64,000 nt of DNA from Kalymmatonema hyalinum WJT4-NPBG1 (GTDB lineage Bacteria > Cyanobacteriota > Cyanobacteriia > Cyanobacteriales > Nostocaceae). Shown here in pieces: positions 18,510-27,639 of the stretch. Made by a program: the position numbers and the translations under genes. Every line of letters begins with the position of its first letter. The first letter of the stretch is position 1. The DNA is taken from assembly GCA_019359075.1 (NCBI GenBank), contig JAHHIB010000002.1, positions 62,001 through 126,000 of the forward strand, given 5' to 3'. Under the pieces are notes generated by a model that was not told where the DNA came from, did not search any database, and saw only the letters and a list, made by a program, of their open reading frames with translations.

Positions 18510-20036
18510 ATGCCCCGGAGTACAAAACCATCATTTGTTTTAGAACTGCCGTTAAGAATAGACAGCAAACAGGACTCAGAGCTACAAGCAAGATTTAACG
18601 CAGCTATGCGACTGTACAACAATCTTCTTGGAGAAGCTAAAACGCGGATGGAATTAATACGAAAATCCGAGGCATATCAAGCAGCTAAAAGGATATCTCG
18701 TGACAAAAAGAAAGCGCGTAGTGACGCTTTTAAATTGGCTCGTGAAGCTTACCGATTTAGTGATTACGACCTCCAATCCTATGCCAACTCTTCGGCTAAA
18801 GAATCAAGGTGGATAGCTGACAAAGTTGACTCAAACACTCAGCAGAAATTAGCAACACGTGCGTTTCAAGCTGTTGAGCGTGTTCTTTTTGGTAAAGCGA
18901 AGGATGTCCGGTTCAAGGTTGAATCTCGATTCCGCTCTGTCGAAGGGAAGACCAACAAACAAGGCATTAGATGGAAGGATAATTGTGTTGTCTGGAGTGG
19001 GCTAGAACTTCCAGCAATCATTGATACCGAAAATGTTGTCGTTCAGCATGGTCTCTCCTGTCCTGTCAAGTACTGCCGTCTCATTCGGCGTGAACTCAAT
19101 GGAAAGCGTAGATGGTTCGTGCAGCTTGTTGTGGAAAGTACGCCCTACCAAAAACCTCAAAACTACGTTTCCGACGGACTTGTCGGTCTAGACCTCAACG
19201 TTAGTAACATTGCATTTGTGGCGGACAGCCACGCTGGTTTATTGCCCTTTGCGGACAAAGTTCCAACTTTCAGCAAGGAAATAACCAAGCTACAACGACA
19301 GATGCAGCGGTCACAGCGTGTCAACAATCCTGACAACTTTGAACCAGACTTTGAGGCGCTTATTGGACGTAAAACTCGTACCATGCGGGGTAAAACCAAG
19401 AAAGGTAAGCAGGCATGGAAGAAATCTGCTTCTTACCGCAAGTCGGCGCAGAAAAAACGTGAGCTAGAACGTCGTAAAACTGCTTATTCTCAAACTAGGA
19501 ACCGTTGCGTCGTCAACGAAATCTTGAGACATGGCAAGAACATCAAAACTGAGAATGTATCAGTTAAGGGGTGGCAAAAAAGGTATGGTAAAGCCATAGG
19601 AGCCAAGTCCCCAGGTTTTGTGCAATCAGAACTGAAACGTAAAGCTGAGAATGCTGGCGGTTCGTTCACAAAGTTCTCTACTCAAAAGACGGCGCTATCT
19701 CAAACTCATTTGGACGGCAGCCGCATCAAAAAATCATTGTCCCAACGAGTTCACCGGGATGTCACGGGTATTCCAGAGCATCACCGCGATTTGTTTAGCG
19801 CCTTTTTGAGTAGACACGTCAATCAGGATATGTTGTCATTGCAGGATGCTCGTCGGGAGTATCCGGGGACGGAACCGTCCTTACTGGAGGCGTGGCAACG
19901 TCATTTAACTCGCAAGCAAGTAAGCGCGTCTGAAAGCAGGATGTCTGATTCACCCTCAGAGCGAGTCTCCAGTAAGCCACCAACCGCTAGCCAGATAGCC
20001 GAATCGGGCGAAAAGCTAGTTGAGGATGTGGCGTGA
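18510..20036 (+). CDS. tnpB: TnpB-family RNA-guided nuclease (IS200/IS605-type OrfB), zinc finger altered
   Basis: 508 residues. TnpB proteins are RuvC nucleases guided by an RNA from the element's right end. The three RuvC acids are visible: Asp228 in VGLDLNVSNI, Glu348 in KTENVSV and Asp427 in HRDLFSAFL. The zinc-finger region between Glu348 and Asp427 lacks the usual four Cys: where CxxC pairs are expected it reads QTHLDGSR and QRVHRDVTG. The C-terminal ~80 residues are a hydrophilic tail. No TnpA lies next to it; a ribbon-helix-helix-like gene lies in the divergent position instead. Intact length and catalytic residues argue that it is maintained rather than decaying. Confidence 0.9.
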   Translation: MPRSTKPSFVLELPLRIDSKQDSELQARFNAAMRLYNNLLGEAKTRMELIRKSEAYQAAKRISRDKKKARSDAFKLAREAYRFSDYDLQSYANSSAKESRWIADKVDSNTQQKLATRAFQAVERVLFGKAKDVRFKVESRFRSVEGKTNKQGIRWKDNCVVWSGLELPAIIDTENVVVQHGLSCPVKYCRLIRRELNGKRRWFVQLVVESTPYQKPQNYVSDGLVGLDLNVSNIAFVADSHAGLLPFADKVPTFSKEITKLQRQMQRSQRVNNPDNFEPDFEALIGRKTRTMRGKTKKGKQAWKKSASYRKSAQKKRELERRKTAYSQTRNRCVVNEILRHGKNIKTENVSVKGWQKRYGKAIGAKSPGFVQSELKRKAENAGGSFTKFSTQKTALSQTHLDGSRIKKSLSQRVHRDVTGIPEHHRDLFSAFLSRHVNQDMLSLQDARREYPGTEPSLLEAWQRHLTRKQVSASESRMSDSPSERVSSKPPTASQIAESGEKLVEDVA

Positions 20037-20088
20037 ATCTGCGTGTATGCGCGACCGCAGAGGGTTCAAGTCTCTACTTAATGTCCTT
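20037..20088 (+). mobile_element. Probable right end of the TnpB element
   Basis: Between the tnpB stop and the stop of the convergent envelope gene lie only 52 bp. They carry a CTGCG/CGCAG stem and GAGGGTTCAAGTCTCTACT, the kind of structured right end from which the guide RNA is made in IS605-type elements. The exact boundary cannot be fixed by eye. Confidence 0.4.
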
Positions 20089-20970
20089 TTACGAGCCGCC
20101 AAACAAACCACTAAAGTTGTAACCAACTCCTATCGACAAACCGATGTCGGTATCATCAAAAAATGCCGCGTTCACAGCTGCTGTTGCTGTAAATTGAGGA
20201 GTTATAGGCACATCGATTCCACCAGTTAGTAGGAAAGAGACTTCCGTACCGTCACCTGTATTAATAGCTGCGCCACCTCCAATGTAAGGAGCAATAGGCA
20301 ACGGTTCAGCAAACTCATCTGATAACGGGTTAAATGAAAAGTCGTAAGTGACTGGAAGTAGAATGACAGTATCGCCTCCTATCACTGCCCCTGGACGCAC
20401 CGATATAGCATTTGTCAACCCGATTTTACTGATAACCATAAAATTAGCGTCGCCTAGAGCAGAGTCACCACCCAGACCGATATTTCCTGCTATCCCGATA
20501 TAACTTGAGCCACCACGGGTTGGTCTGCCTGGATCGATATTGATATCGGATTGTGCCACCTTAGAAGCAGATGATTTTGGGGTTTCATCATTCTGGGCAT
20601 TTTGGGGAGCTGCAAGAAGTGCCGCAGATGAAGTTGCTGTTGTCCCAGGAACAGGCGTTACCATGCTCTTGGCAGTTTGCTGCTGCGTGCTAGTTGATAG
20701 CTGTTGCGACTGGTTTATACTTGACACTGGCACTGAATTATCTTCTGCGACAGTGAATTCTACCGGAGTAGGAGTAAAGGCTTGTGGGTAGAAATTTTCT
20801 ACTTCAGCACTTACCTGATTAAAAGACGCTTCAGTTCCGGAATCGGTTAACTGCTGAGTGCTTTTAGTATCTAGCGTTTGCGCACTAGCAGATAAGCTGC
20901 TTCCCAGAACCGCGATCGCTGATAAACTCAGCAACACAAATACATTCTTGCGGGAAATAATAGTATTCAT
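20089..20970 (-). CDS. Secreted outer-membrane beta-barrel-like protein
   Basis: 293 residues from ATG 20970, with an AGGAG ribosome site. A signal peptide (VFVLLSLSAIAVLGSSLSASA, cleaved after ASA-Q) is followed by a low-complexity Ser/Thr/Gln region to about residue 145. The C-terminal half has alternating short strands rich in Gly and aromatic residues, ending VGYNFSGLFGG, which resembles a small 8-strand barrel. Location in the outer membrane is inferred; function is unknown. The upstream 1.1 kb is gene-free. Confidence 0.7.
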   Translation of the reverse strand: MNTIISRKNVFVLLSLSAIAVLGSSLSASAQTLDTKSTQQLTDSGTEASFNQVSAEVENFYPQAFTPTPVEFTVAEDNSVPVSSINQSQQLSTSTQQQTAKSMVTPVPGTTATSSAALLAAPQNAQNDETPKSSASKVAQSDINIDPGRPTRGGSSYIGIAGNIGLGGDSALGDANFMVISKIGLTNAISVRPGAVIGGDTVILLPVTYDFSFNPLSDEFAEPLPIAPYIGGGAAINTGDGTEVSFLLTGGIDVPITPQFTATAAVNAAFFDDTDIGLSIGVGYNFSGLFGGS

Positions 20971-22137
20971 AATTCACTCCTCAAAAAATATTGCCTCACT
21001 CGATAAATAACGGCTTATCTGGCTTTTAGCCCGCTTTTGGCAATATTCAACATTTAACATCAAAAAATCAATTCCTACATCCTCAATTTGACTAAACTCA
21101 CGAAAATTTTCAAATCAGAAATTTAAGAAATATATACTTAGTTTGACAGATGACGAAAAATATCTATATGCTAGTAGAGAGAAAAATTGGCAATAAATGC
21201 AAGGTTGCTACGATCATAGTCAACAAGAATTTAAAGCAATCAAGGCAAACTCTACGCTTCAACTTTAGTTTGCTGAGCTAAAAATTTTAGTTGACTGGCT
21301 ATTGTAGAAACCTTGGCTGTACTCGGTTTTAGCTATTTATCCGATTGGCTCTAACGACTGAGTTTGGTAAAAGCGCCGTGTGCAAAAGTCTTTAAGCGCA
21401 CAGCATACATAATCTATACGGTAATTATTTAGAAAAAGTTCTCGTATTCTCATGTGCTTTTTAGCACATGAGAATCTTCATCATGGCTTTACACAATTTT
21501 CATATATAACTACTCAGCACTCAAAATGAAGTCAAAATCTGTAATATCACTAAATTTTAGACTGATACTGACTGTATAAGTACTGAATAGCCTATGCTTT
21601 TCCATGAAAAATTTGTAAAGTGACTATTATTCTTCATATTTCCATGATAAGTTATCACTTAGTCATTCAAATTTCTAGCCGTTGCACTGGAGAATTCCGC
21701 TTAAATCAAGCCATCAATACCCCTAGAAAATCGAGAGCAAAAGCAAACTCCTCCCTCAGGAACTTGGCTCTCAAATATTGTATCGGCGATATAAAAGTTC
21801 AGTTTGATTAAGTATTTTGATTCTCTGGTGGTCAAAGGAGATATTGGCTGTGCAAAGCGCAGCACCGGAGGCGATAAAGGTTTAGCAAACCACCCAAGGA
21901 GCGATCGCGCGGTGCGCAGTGTCCTAGGGCGATCGCCAAATCTTTTAAAAGTTTATAATTTCCATTTAAGTTTCTTTTAGAGCTGTTTATTTCCTGCAGA
22001 ATAGGTGCTGTACACAAATAGGATGAAAATAAATAGTTAAATCAGGGTGTTAATGAATTATTAATATGCTCTTCATTCTCCAGTCTTCTGTTTTGTAAAT
22101 CAACCGAAAGTTAGATATAAGTGAAAGCGTGCAAGCC
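20971..22137. other. Gene-free region with hairpin and repeats
   Basis: About 1.17 kb without a supportable gene; the 63-codon frame near 21620 has no ribosome site or recognisable content. It holds a strong hairpin at 21446-21475 and HIP1-rich repeat text at about 21830-21945. Confidence 0.55.
21446..21475. other. Perfect 13-bp hairpin with TTTT loop
   Basis: ATTCTCATGTGCT and AGCACATGAGAAT form an uninterrupted 13-bp stem with a four-base loop. No T-run follows on either strand and no gene ends nearby, so it is not an obvious terminator. It may belong to a small RNA or a palindromic element. Confidence 0.6.
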
Positions 22138-22926
22138 ATGAACAAAGTTAAAATTCTGAACCTGGAAATTGACAATTGGTCTAAGGCAGAATTTTTAGAG
22201 AAATTGCAATCTGGGGTAGTATTTACGCCGAATGTTGACCATTTGATTCAACTACAAAAAGACCCGGAATTTTTGCAGGCGTACAGTATTAGCGATTATA
22301 AGGTTTGTGATAGTCAAATACTGATTTATGCGTCTAAATTTTTAGGAACGCCAATCAAAGAAAAGATTGCAGGTTCCGACTTATTTCCTGCTTTTTATAA
22401 TTACCACAGGCGTAATGAAGACATCAAAATCTTTCTTTTGGGCGCAGGTAAAGGAGTTGCCAGTAAAGCTCAAAATGAAATAAATAGGAAAACAGGCAGA
22501 AATATTATTGTTGCCTCATATTCTCCGCCTTTTGGATTTGAGAAAGACGAAGAAGAGTGTCAGAACATAGTGAACATGATTAATAATTCTGGTGCCACTG
22601 TCTTAGTTATAGGAGTTGGTGCCCCAAAGCAAGAAAAGTGGCTATACAAGTACAAGAGTCTGTTACCACATATAAAGATATTCATGGCACTGGGTGCCAC
22701 CATTGATTTTGAAGCAGGAAAGTTGAAAAGATCTCCAAAATGGATGAGCGAAGTTGGCTTAGAGTGGTTGTTTAGGATTGTATGTGAACCAAAAAGATTA
22801 TGGAAAAGATACTTGGTAGATGATCTTCCTTTTTTAATACTAATTTTGAAACAAAAACTCAACCTATATATAACCAAGGAACACAAGAGCAGCAACCCGA
22901 TTTGGCAAATTGCTGACAGATTCTAG
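22138..22926 (+). CDS. WecG/TagA/CpsF-family glycosyltransferase
   Basis: 262 residues from ATG 22138 (GTG 22129 is an alternative). Family hallmarks in order: VFTPNVDHLIQLQKDPEF, KVCDSQILIYASKFLGTP, KIAGSDLFPAFY, FLLGAGKGVASKA, VIGVGAPKQEKWL and GATIDFEAGK, ending in a basic amphipathic tail. Members transfer a sugar (often N-acetylmannosamine or a relative) to a lipid-linked intermediate at the inner face of the membrane. Here it opens the exopolysaccharide cluster and may add an early sugar of the repeat unit. Confidence 0.9.
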   Translation: MNKVKILNLEIDNWSKAEFLEKLQSGVVFTPNVDHLIQLQKDPEFLQAYSISDYKVCDSQILIYASKFLGTPIKEKIAGSDLFPAFYNYHRRNEDIKIFLLGAGKGVASKAQNEINRKTGRNIIVASYSPPFGFEKDEEECQNIVNMINNSGATVLVIGVGAPKQEKWLYKYKSLLPHIKIFMALGATIDFEAGKLKRSPKWMSEVGLEWLFRIVCEPKRLWKRYLVDDLPFLILILKQKLNLYITKEHKSSNPIWQIADRF

Positions 22927-22942
22927 GTACCATAAATATGTA

Positions 22943-22977
22943 TGTAGGATGCGTCACAGAGTATGACGCATCCTACA
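22943..22977. terminator. Bidirectional terminator-like hairpin
   Basis: A perfect 14-bp stem (TGTAGGATGCGTCA/TGACGCATCCTACA) with a seven-base loop lies in the 60 bp between two convergent stops. It is also a known kind of cyanobacterial interspersed palindrome; related text occurs near 63540-63670. Confidence 0.65.
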
Positions 22978-22986
22978 GCTTTAATA

Positions 22987-24150
22987 TTAACTGTTTACCA
23001 TGTCAGCTAATTTTCCTAAGTGAGCCTTTCGAGATAACATTTCTGGTGTGATATCAAGTCCAAGTTTATCTAAAATTTTTTCCCAACGGTATACCCAGTC
23101 ATGACGTAGTAGAGAGTTAATCACATTATCTTTACGAATTCTATTTACACGCTCGGGTTGTGCATCAAGTTCAGCTATGATGTCGCCTACATTAGCAGCA
23201 TCATAGGGAATTTCAATAACTGCATCAGACCAATTAAAGTAACTCGTATAAGCTTCACAAACTGGAGGAGTTCCAACCATCACAGTTCCCCCTGCTGCTC
23301 CCTCAAAAAAGCGAGAGCCTAACTCCTGCTGACCACCTGTTTCATGTATAGTGTCAAATTTTGCTTTATTAGCGATAAAGTAACGACTTCTCTTAACCAA
23401 ATTGCTATATAAGGTTCGATGTTCCTTATAGTTCATCATTTGTAAACCTTTTAGAGAATCAAAGAGATATAAAAAACCTTTTTGTTCCACCAATTCCAGT
23501 AAAGCTTTGTGTACTATGGGTGAACGGCGACCAATACTATAAATATCTATAGAGCGTTGAGGTGGCTGTAAGTAAGGGCAAAATTTTATAGTATCGACAG
23601 CATAGGGTAAAGAATAACAAGGACGCTGAACACAATTAGCAATAGCCTCAGTGCTAGAACTTTGTGTTGTAAAAATATAATCGAAATCTTTCACAATTTC
23701 AAAACAAAGTTTATTTTTATGTTCGCTAATCTCTTTTGCCCAGACTTCATCTATCCATAAAACAGATTTACGGCATTTTTCTTGCCATCCTTTAATCGAA
23801 TTGATACAAGCGAAATCCCAAAAGCGTTGACAGATAAAAAATAATAAATCGTACTCTCTATCTACAATGGAGGGTATGCAACCTGAAGAGAGAAGTTTGC
23901 TTTTACCTAGAGATCTTGCTATACAGTTTGTCAGCTTTTTATTAAGTGTACTGGCTACACCAGAAGCTAGCACAGGAGCGAGTATATCAGCATAGTCAAA
24001 ATTAAAAATAGCATCTTCAAATTCATATTCAGGAGAGCGATAGGCTTCGGAATGGGAGCCCCGCATTGATACCACTAAAATACGTGGTTTTTTATTTGAA
24101 CGAAGATATAAACCTTTGGAGAAGGAATTTTCTCGAGTTATTTGAGACAT
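22987..24150 (-). CDS. Glycosyltransferase (CgeB-like, GT-B C-terminal domain)
   Basis: 387 residues. The N-terminal half begins RILVVSMRGSHSEAYRS, a Rossmann-like start. The C-terminal half carries the nucleotide-sugar region GSRFFEGAAGGTVMVGTPP followed by IPYDAANVGDIIAEL, the pattern of the glycosyl-transferase-1-like domain found in CgeB proteins. The conserved Glu of the E(x)7E region is at RFFEGA. No signal peptide. It is the last gene of the minus-strand block of the exopolysaccharide cluster; the sugar specificity is unknown. Confidence 0.75.
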   Translation of the reverse strand: MSQITRENSFSKGLYLRSNKKPRILVVSMRGSHSEAYRSPEYEFEDAIFNFDYADILAPVLASGVASTLNKKLTNCIARSLGKSKLLSSGCIPSIVDREYDLLFFICQRFWDFACINSIKGWQEKCRKSVLWIDEVWAKEISEHKNKLCFEIVKDFDYIFTTQSSSTEAIANCVQRPCYSLPYAVDTIKFCPYLQPPQRSIDIYSIGRRSPIVHKALLELVEQKGFLYLFDSLKGLQMMNYKEHRTLYSNLVKRSRYFIANKAKFDTIHETGGQQELGSRFFEGAAGGTVMVGTPPVCEAYTSYFNWSDAVIEIPYDAANVGDIIAELDAQPERVNRIRKDNVINSLLRHDWVYRWEKILDKLGLDITPEMLSRKAHLGKLADMVNS

Positions 24151-24395
24151 AATGCAATTTTAAGCGTTGCAGAATGGAAGTATGAAATAGGGCGACTCTG
24201 ATTTGAACCCTTGTAAACTTATCTGAGGTTAGTTAGGGTTTTACGCAGCTAGAGAAACAATTTACACTTCTTAGCATCATGATCTAATTCAGCAACGCCC
24301 AATTTCAGCCTAATGTGGGATACATAATATATTTTAATATAAAAATATGTCAAAAAAAATACAATTCATTATTGTTCCTGCTGCTCGCTTAGTGG

Positions 24396-25616
24396 TCAAC
24401 GCAGCACCTTACTCAAAAGTTTTTGCTTGTCAGTATTGATACTTTTCCAGTCGTCTTGCAGAATACCTCCGGTTCCATCACTATTGGGATTCCAACACCA
24501 GTAGGTAAAGCTAAGCTTTTTCTTATCGATGTAATTAACGAACTCCCGCTGCCAAATCCCCTCTTTAGAGGTATCGACATGATGTCCACCAAATTCACCA
24601 ATCCAAATTGGGGCAATATTTTGAGTCGCAATATAGTGAAATCCAATTTCCCAACGCTGATATAAGTTTTTGGGAAATGTACGAACTGAAAACCAAGGTT
24701 GATCAGCACCGCCGTATTCATGAGGAGAGTATACGAGCTTTCTCGGCACCTTCAGACGCACTGGATATCTGCGGACACCCTCCAGATTTCCACCCCACCA
24801 ATGGGTTAGTTTTTCACCTGGTACGTTTTTTTGTACACCCTTCACTACAATCAGCCAATTTGGGTTCACACTCAGAATTTTGTTTCCAGCGCGTTCTGCA
24901 GCAAGCCGCCAGTCAGTTGCTCGGTTACCCGTTCCCCAACTTGCACGACCATGAGGTTCGTTTTTCAGATCTGCTCCGATGACGTTGGCTTGGTTTTTAT
25001 AGCGCTTTGCCAAAAGAACCCAAGTATCTATCCAGTCTTTCTCCGTAAAGCCGTCACCATACCACAACTCTGGAATCTTTTCGTCTTTGAGAGTGTGACT
25101 GTCTAAAAGAATAAACAATCCCTGACGCTGTGCCTCCTGAATAACTATGTCCATAACCTCTATCGGAGTCTTGCCACGTAAATTTTTATTTGCACCAATG
25201 TAGAAGTTAATACCACCTATATCACGAGAACGCAGTGCTTGTACGGAATATGGTAAGCGGATGACGTTATAGCCCAGACTTTTGATCTGAGCGAGCATAT
25301 CTTTGTAATCTCTAACCCACAACCCATGAGGAACATGCTCTTTTAGTTCTATACCAAACCAGTTGACACCCCGCATAAGAACGACTCGACCTTTGGCATC
25401 AACAATCCGAGAACCACGAGTAGACAAAGGAGGGACAATGGTGGTAGCTGCTTGGGTTGAGGTGATATTAAATTGCTGTTTGAACTCCGGCGAACTACAG
25501 CTAATAATCGTATAGAAAAACACCAATGCAAAACCGACGGCTGTATATTTGAGAAATTTTTGTGAAGCCTGACACCACAGCTTGTTCCATCTCAACTGGT
25601 AAAAAATCTTAGCCAT
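24396..25616 (-). CDS. GH5-family glycoside hydrolase (cellulase-like), probable lipoprotein
   Basis: 406 residues. After a basic start, a hydrophobic stretch (YTAVGFALVFFYTIIS) ends in SCSS, a plausible lipobox, so the enzyme should sit outside the cytoplasmic membrane. The GH5 core is clear: MRGVNWFGIE, the acid/base Glu in DLKNEPHG (about residue 213), and the nucleophile Glu in IWIGEFGG. It lies within the exopolysaccharide block. This suggests that it trims or releases the newly exported polymer, as cellulases do in cellulose synthesis operons. A beta-1,4- or beta-1,3-glucan target is inferred. Confidence 0.88.
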   Translation of the reverse strand: MAKIFYQLRWNKLWCQASQKFLKYTAVGFALVFFYTIISCSSPEFKQQFNITSTQAATTIVPPLSTRGSRIVDAKGRVVLMRGVNWFGIELKEHVPHGLWVRDYKDMLAQIKSLGYNVIRLPYSVQALRSRDIGGINFYIGANKNLRGKTPIEVMDIVIQEAQRQGLFILLDSHTLKDEKIPELWYGDGFTEKDWIDTWVLLAKRYKNQANVIGADLKNEPHGRASWGTGNRATDWRLAAERAGNKILSVNPNWLIVVKGVQKNVPGEKLTHWWGGNLEGVRRYPVRLKVPRKLVYSPHEYGGADQPWFSVRTFPKNLYQRWEIGFHYIATQNIAPIWIGEFGGHHVDTSKEGIWQREFVNYIDKKKLSFTYWCWNPNSDGTGGILQDDWKSINTDKQKLLSKVLR

Positions 25617-25632
25617 ACTTAAAACTCTACTC

Positions 25633-26532
25633 TCAGTTCAACCTGTTGACTTCTGTTAAATGCCCATGACCTTCAGCTATTGACTTTACAAGAGATTGAT
25701 ATCGCTCAACAGGTATGCCAGCTTTAGCTGATATCATGACAGCTACATATTCAGGAGGAATTGTTGCAAAAAAGTTTTGTAACTCCTCATCTGACATGGG
25801 TTGAGGAGTCCAATACTCATGGCAAATTTTTTGTGCATCGTAATAATGCCCCGATTGCTCCTTCAAAAAATGGTCAACAAACACTCCATAAAGTATGTAT
25901 TCAGCAAGATGCCATGAATTCGCTAGCGTTTCAACCCACCCTCGTCCAGAAACACTCTCAAGTCTTTCATACAACTTCAAAACATTGTCCCGCCTCCAAC
26001 TCATTACTTGACCAATGTACCCTGGGGCAGGATAACCCATATTTATATCTGGTATACCTAATAATTTATTGGCAGTGCGGTGCCCTCTTAAATGGGTTTC
26101 GTCATCGTAAGGTGGTTCTTGAAAAAGCCTGACTTGACCATCGCGAATGAAGGATTGAGGATTGAAAGGGCGTACAAATGTTACGTCTGAATCAACAAAA
26201 ACCAAAACATCTTTATGAATGGATTGAGCAGCTGCAATTTTGACAATTTGCTGCATGATCCAGTTGCGAATGGGAAGAGTTTTTAAGCTCACCCAGCCAT
26301 TCTTGAAAAAAGGTACACGTTGAATCCACCAGGGTAGTAGCGATTCAACATTAATAATCTCCGTCTTCGGTCCTTGTAGCTGACGGAAAAGCGATAAGTC
26401 TCGACGTTCTACGATGATGTAATGGGTGATAGAAGGCGATACAAACTGATTAATGCTCCAGGACAATAGCCGACATCGTTCAAAGTCTGGAGCATAACTC
26501 GGAGTAATAATGGCAAAGTCAAATGTTTTCAT
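25633..26532 (-). CDS. DUF6492-like glycosyltransferase-fold protein
   Basis: 299 residues from ATG 26532, which follows a GGGGG-rich ribosome site (ATG 26553 is an alternative). The N-terminus FAIITPSYAPDFERC and the motif VFVDSDVTFVRPF (a DxD) point to a GT-A fold. Recollection of the family suggests DUF6492, a group often found in polysaccharide clusters. Start and stop are close to both neighbours, so it is part of the minus-strand operon. The sugar and linkage are unknown. Confidence 0.65.
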   Translation of the reverse strand: MKTFDFAIITPSYAPDFERCRLLSWSINQFVSPSITHYIIVERRDLSLFRQLQGPKTEIINVESLLPWWIQRVPFFKNGWVSLKTLPIRNWIMQQIVKIAAAQSIHKDVLVFVDSDVTFVRPFNPQSFIRDGQVRLFQEPPYDDETHLRGHRTANKLLGIPDINMGYPAPGYIGQVMSWRRDNVLKLYERLESVSGRGWVETLANSWHLAEYILYGVFVDHFLKEQSGHYYDAQKICHEYWTPQPMSDEELQNFFATIPPEYVAVMISAKAGIPVERYQSLVKSIAEGHGHLTEVNRLN

Positions 26533-26561
26533 TTCAACCCCCTTAGGCGGCACTTAGTATC

Positions 26562-27593
26562 TCAGCTAAATTTCTTATCAGTCCTAGGGAAGGGCGAATT
26601 TTGAAAAACTTTATTTCTCAATCTCCTCCACCAATATTTTTCTTGTAAAGCTATGCGAACCTCTGTCCAATCTACTAAGCTGTCATTGACATCGTAATCT
26701 CCACGCTGAGCTTCAGGAATATTGCCAGACTCGATTTGCTCAATGATTTCCGGAAGTTTATCATAGAACAGCTTTGAACGGTAAGGAGGATGAATAGACC
26801 ATAGTCCAGGTTCTTGACCCAAAAAGTCAATACGCAACATAGAGTGTCTTTTCATTGCTTGGGTAAAAAGGATTTCTGGCAATTCGTAGGGTGGATTCTT
26901 CTCAATCCAAGCTTTGAGGAGATTGCGTCCAGAAGGAGATTTTAAGGGTAGCTGTTTTATTTTTGAGGTAAAACGCTGCTTGTCTATGAGAAATAGCCGT
27001 GAACTGAAATTAGAAAATTTATAGGCTAAAGAATTTAATGGTTCTCTTTCGGCAGTCTGGGACTTTAATTGACCATCAGAAGTTGGGGCTCCAGGTAGTG
27101 GACTGCAAATCAAAATGTCACTCCGTTGAGCTAACAGCTCAATTGCCTCAGCAACCCAAGTAGAACTCCCACCACCAAACATCAGATCAGAATCTATATG
27201 GAAAACATAGTTATGTTTGGCAGCATATAATCCAAAGAAATATGAATAAAACGGACCACCTCGACAGTCTTTAGTTGGAACTGACTTTCTGTTAAAAAAC
27301 ATAGAGCCAACCTGAGCTATCACTTCAGGAGAGTAATCTACTTCTTGCAAATATACGTTAGAGTATTTGGCACGATATTCATCGATGAGTTGGCGTAGCT
27401 TGGGAAGCCTTTCATTCCACCCCTCAGAAAAACGTCCCCGGCTACGATGCAGATCCAAGATCAGTAAAACTTCATCAACCTGTCCTGCCAACTGCCGAAG
27501 CTGATGCGGCAAAATATGAATGGCATGAGGCAAATCAGTAGGTGCTAAACTGATTTGTAGAGTCACAGAGGAATGGTTATTCATATCTCTCAT
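26562..27593 (-). CDS. Glycosyltransferase-like protein with DxD motif
   Basis: 343 residues (ATG 27584 is a second possible start). The core YVFHIDSDLMFGGG carries a DxD motif expected to bind a metal-nucleotide-sugar complex, with the preceding helix KDCRGGPFYSYFFGLYAAKH. No signal peptide or membrane helix. The exact family is not recognised, but fold and context place it among the transferases of the exopolysaccharide block. Confidence 0.65.
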   Translation of the reverse strand: MRDMNNHSSVTLQISLAPTDLPHAIHILPHQLRQLAGQVDEVLLILDLHRSRGRFSEGWNERLPKLRQLIDEYRAKYSNVYLQEVDYSPEVIAQVGSMFFNRKSVPTKDCRGGPFYSYFFGLYAAKHNYVFHIDSDLMFGGGSSTWVAEAIELLAQRSDILICSPLPGAPTSDGQLKSQTAEREPLNSLAYKFSNFSSRLFLIDKQRFTSKIKQLPLKSPSGRNLLKAWIEKNPPYELPEILFTQAMKRHSMLRIDFLGQEPGLWSIHPPYRSKLFYDKLPEIIEQIESGNIPEAQRGDYDVNDSLVDWTEVRIALQEKYWWRRLRNKVFQNSPFPRTDKKFS

Positions 27594-27639
27594 TTCTAGG
27601 ACTTTTCATTCTGAAGCGATTAAACCTACATATTAAACA

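Noticed and set aside
21620..21811. 63-codon frame in the 1.1-kb gene-free stretch
   Set aside because: No ribosome site, no recognisable features.
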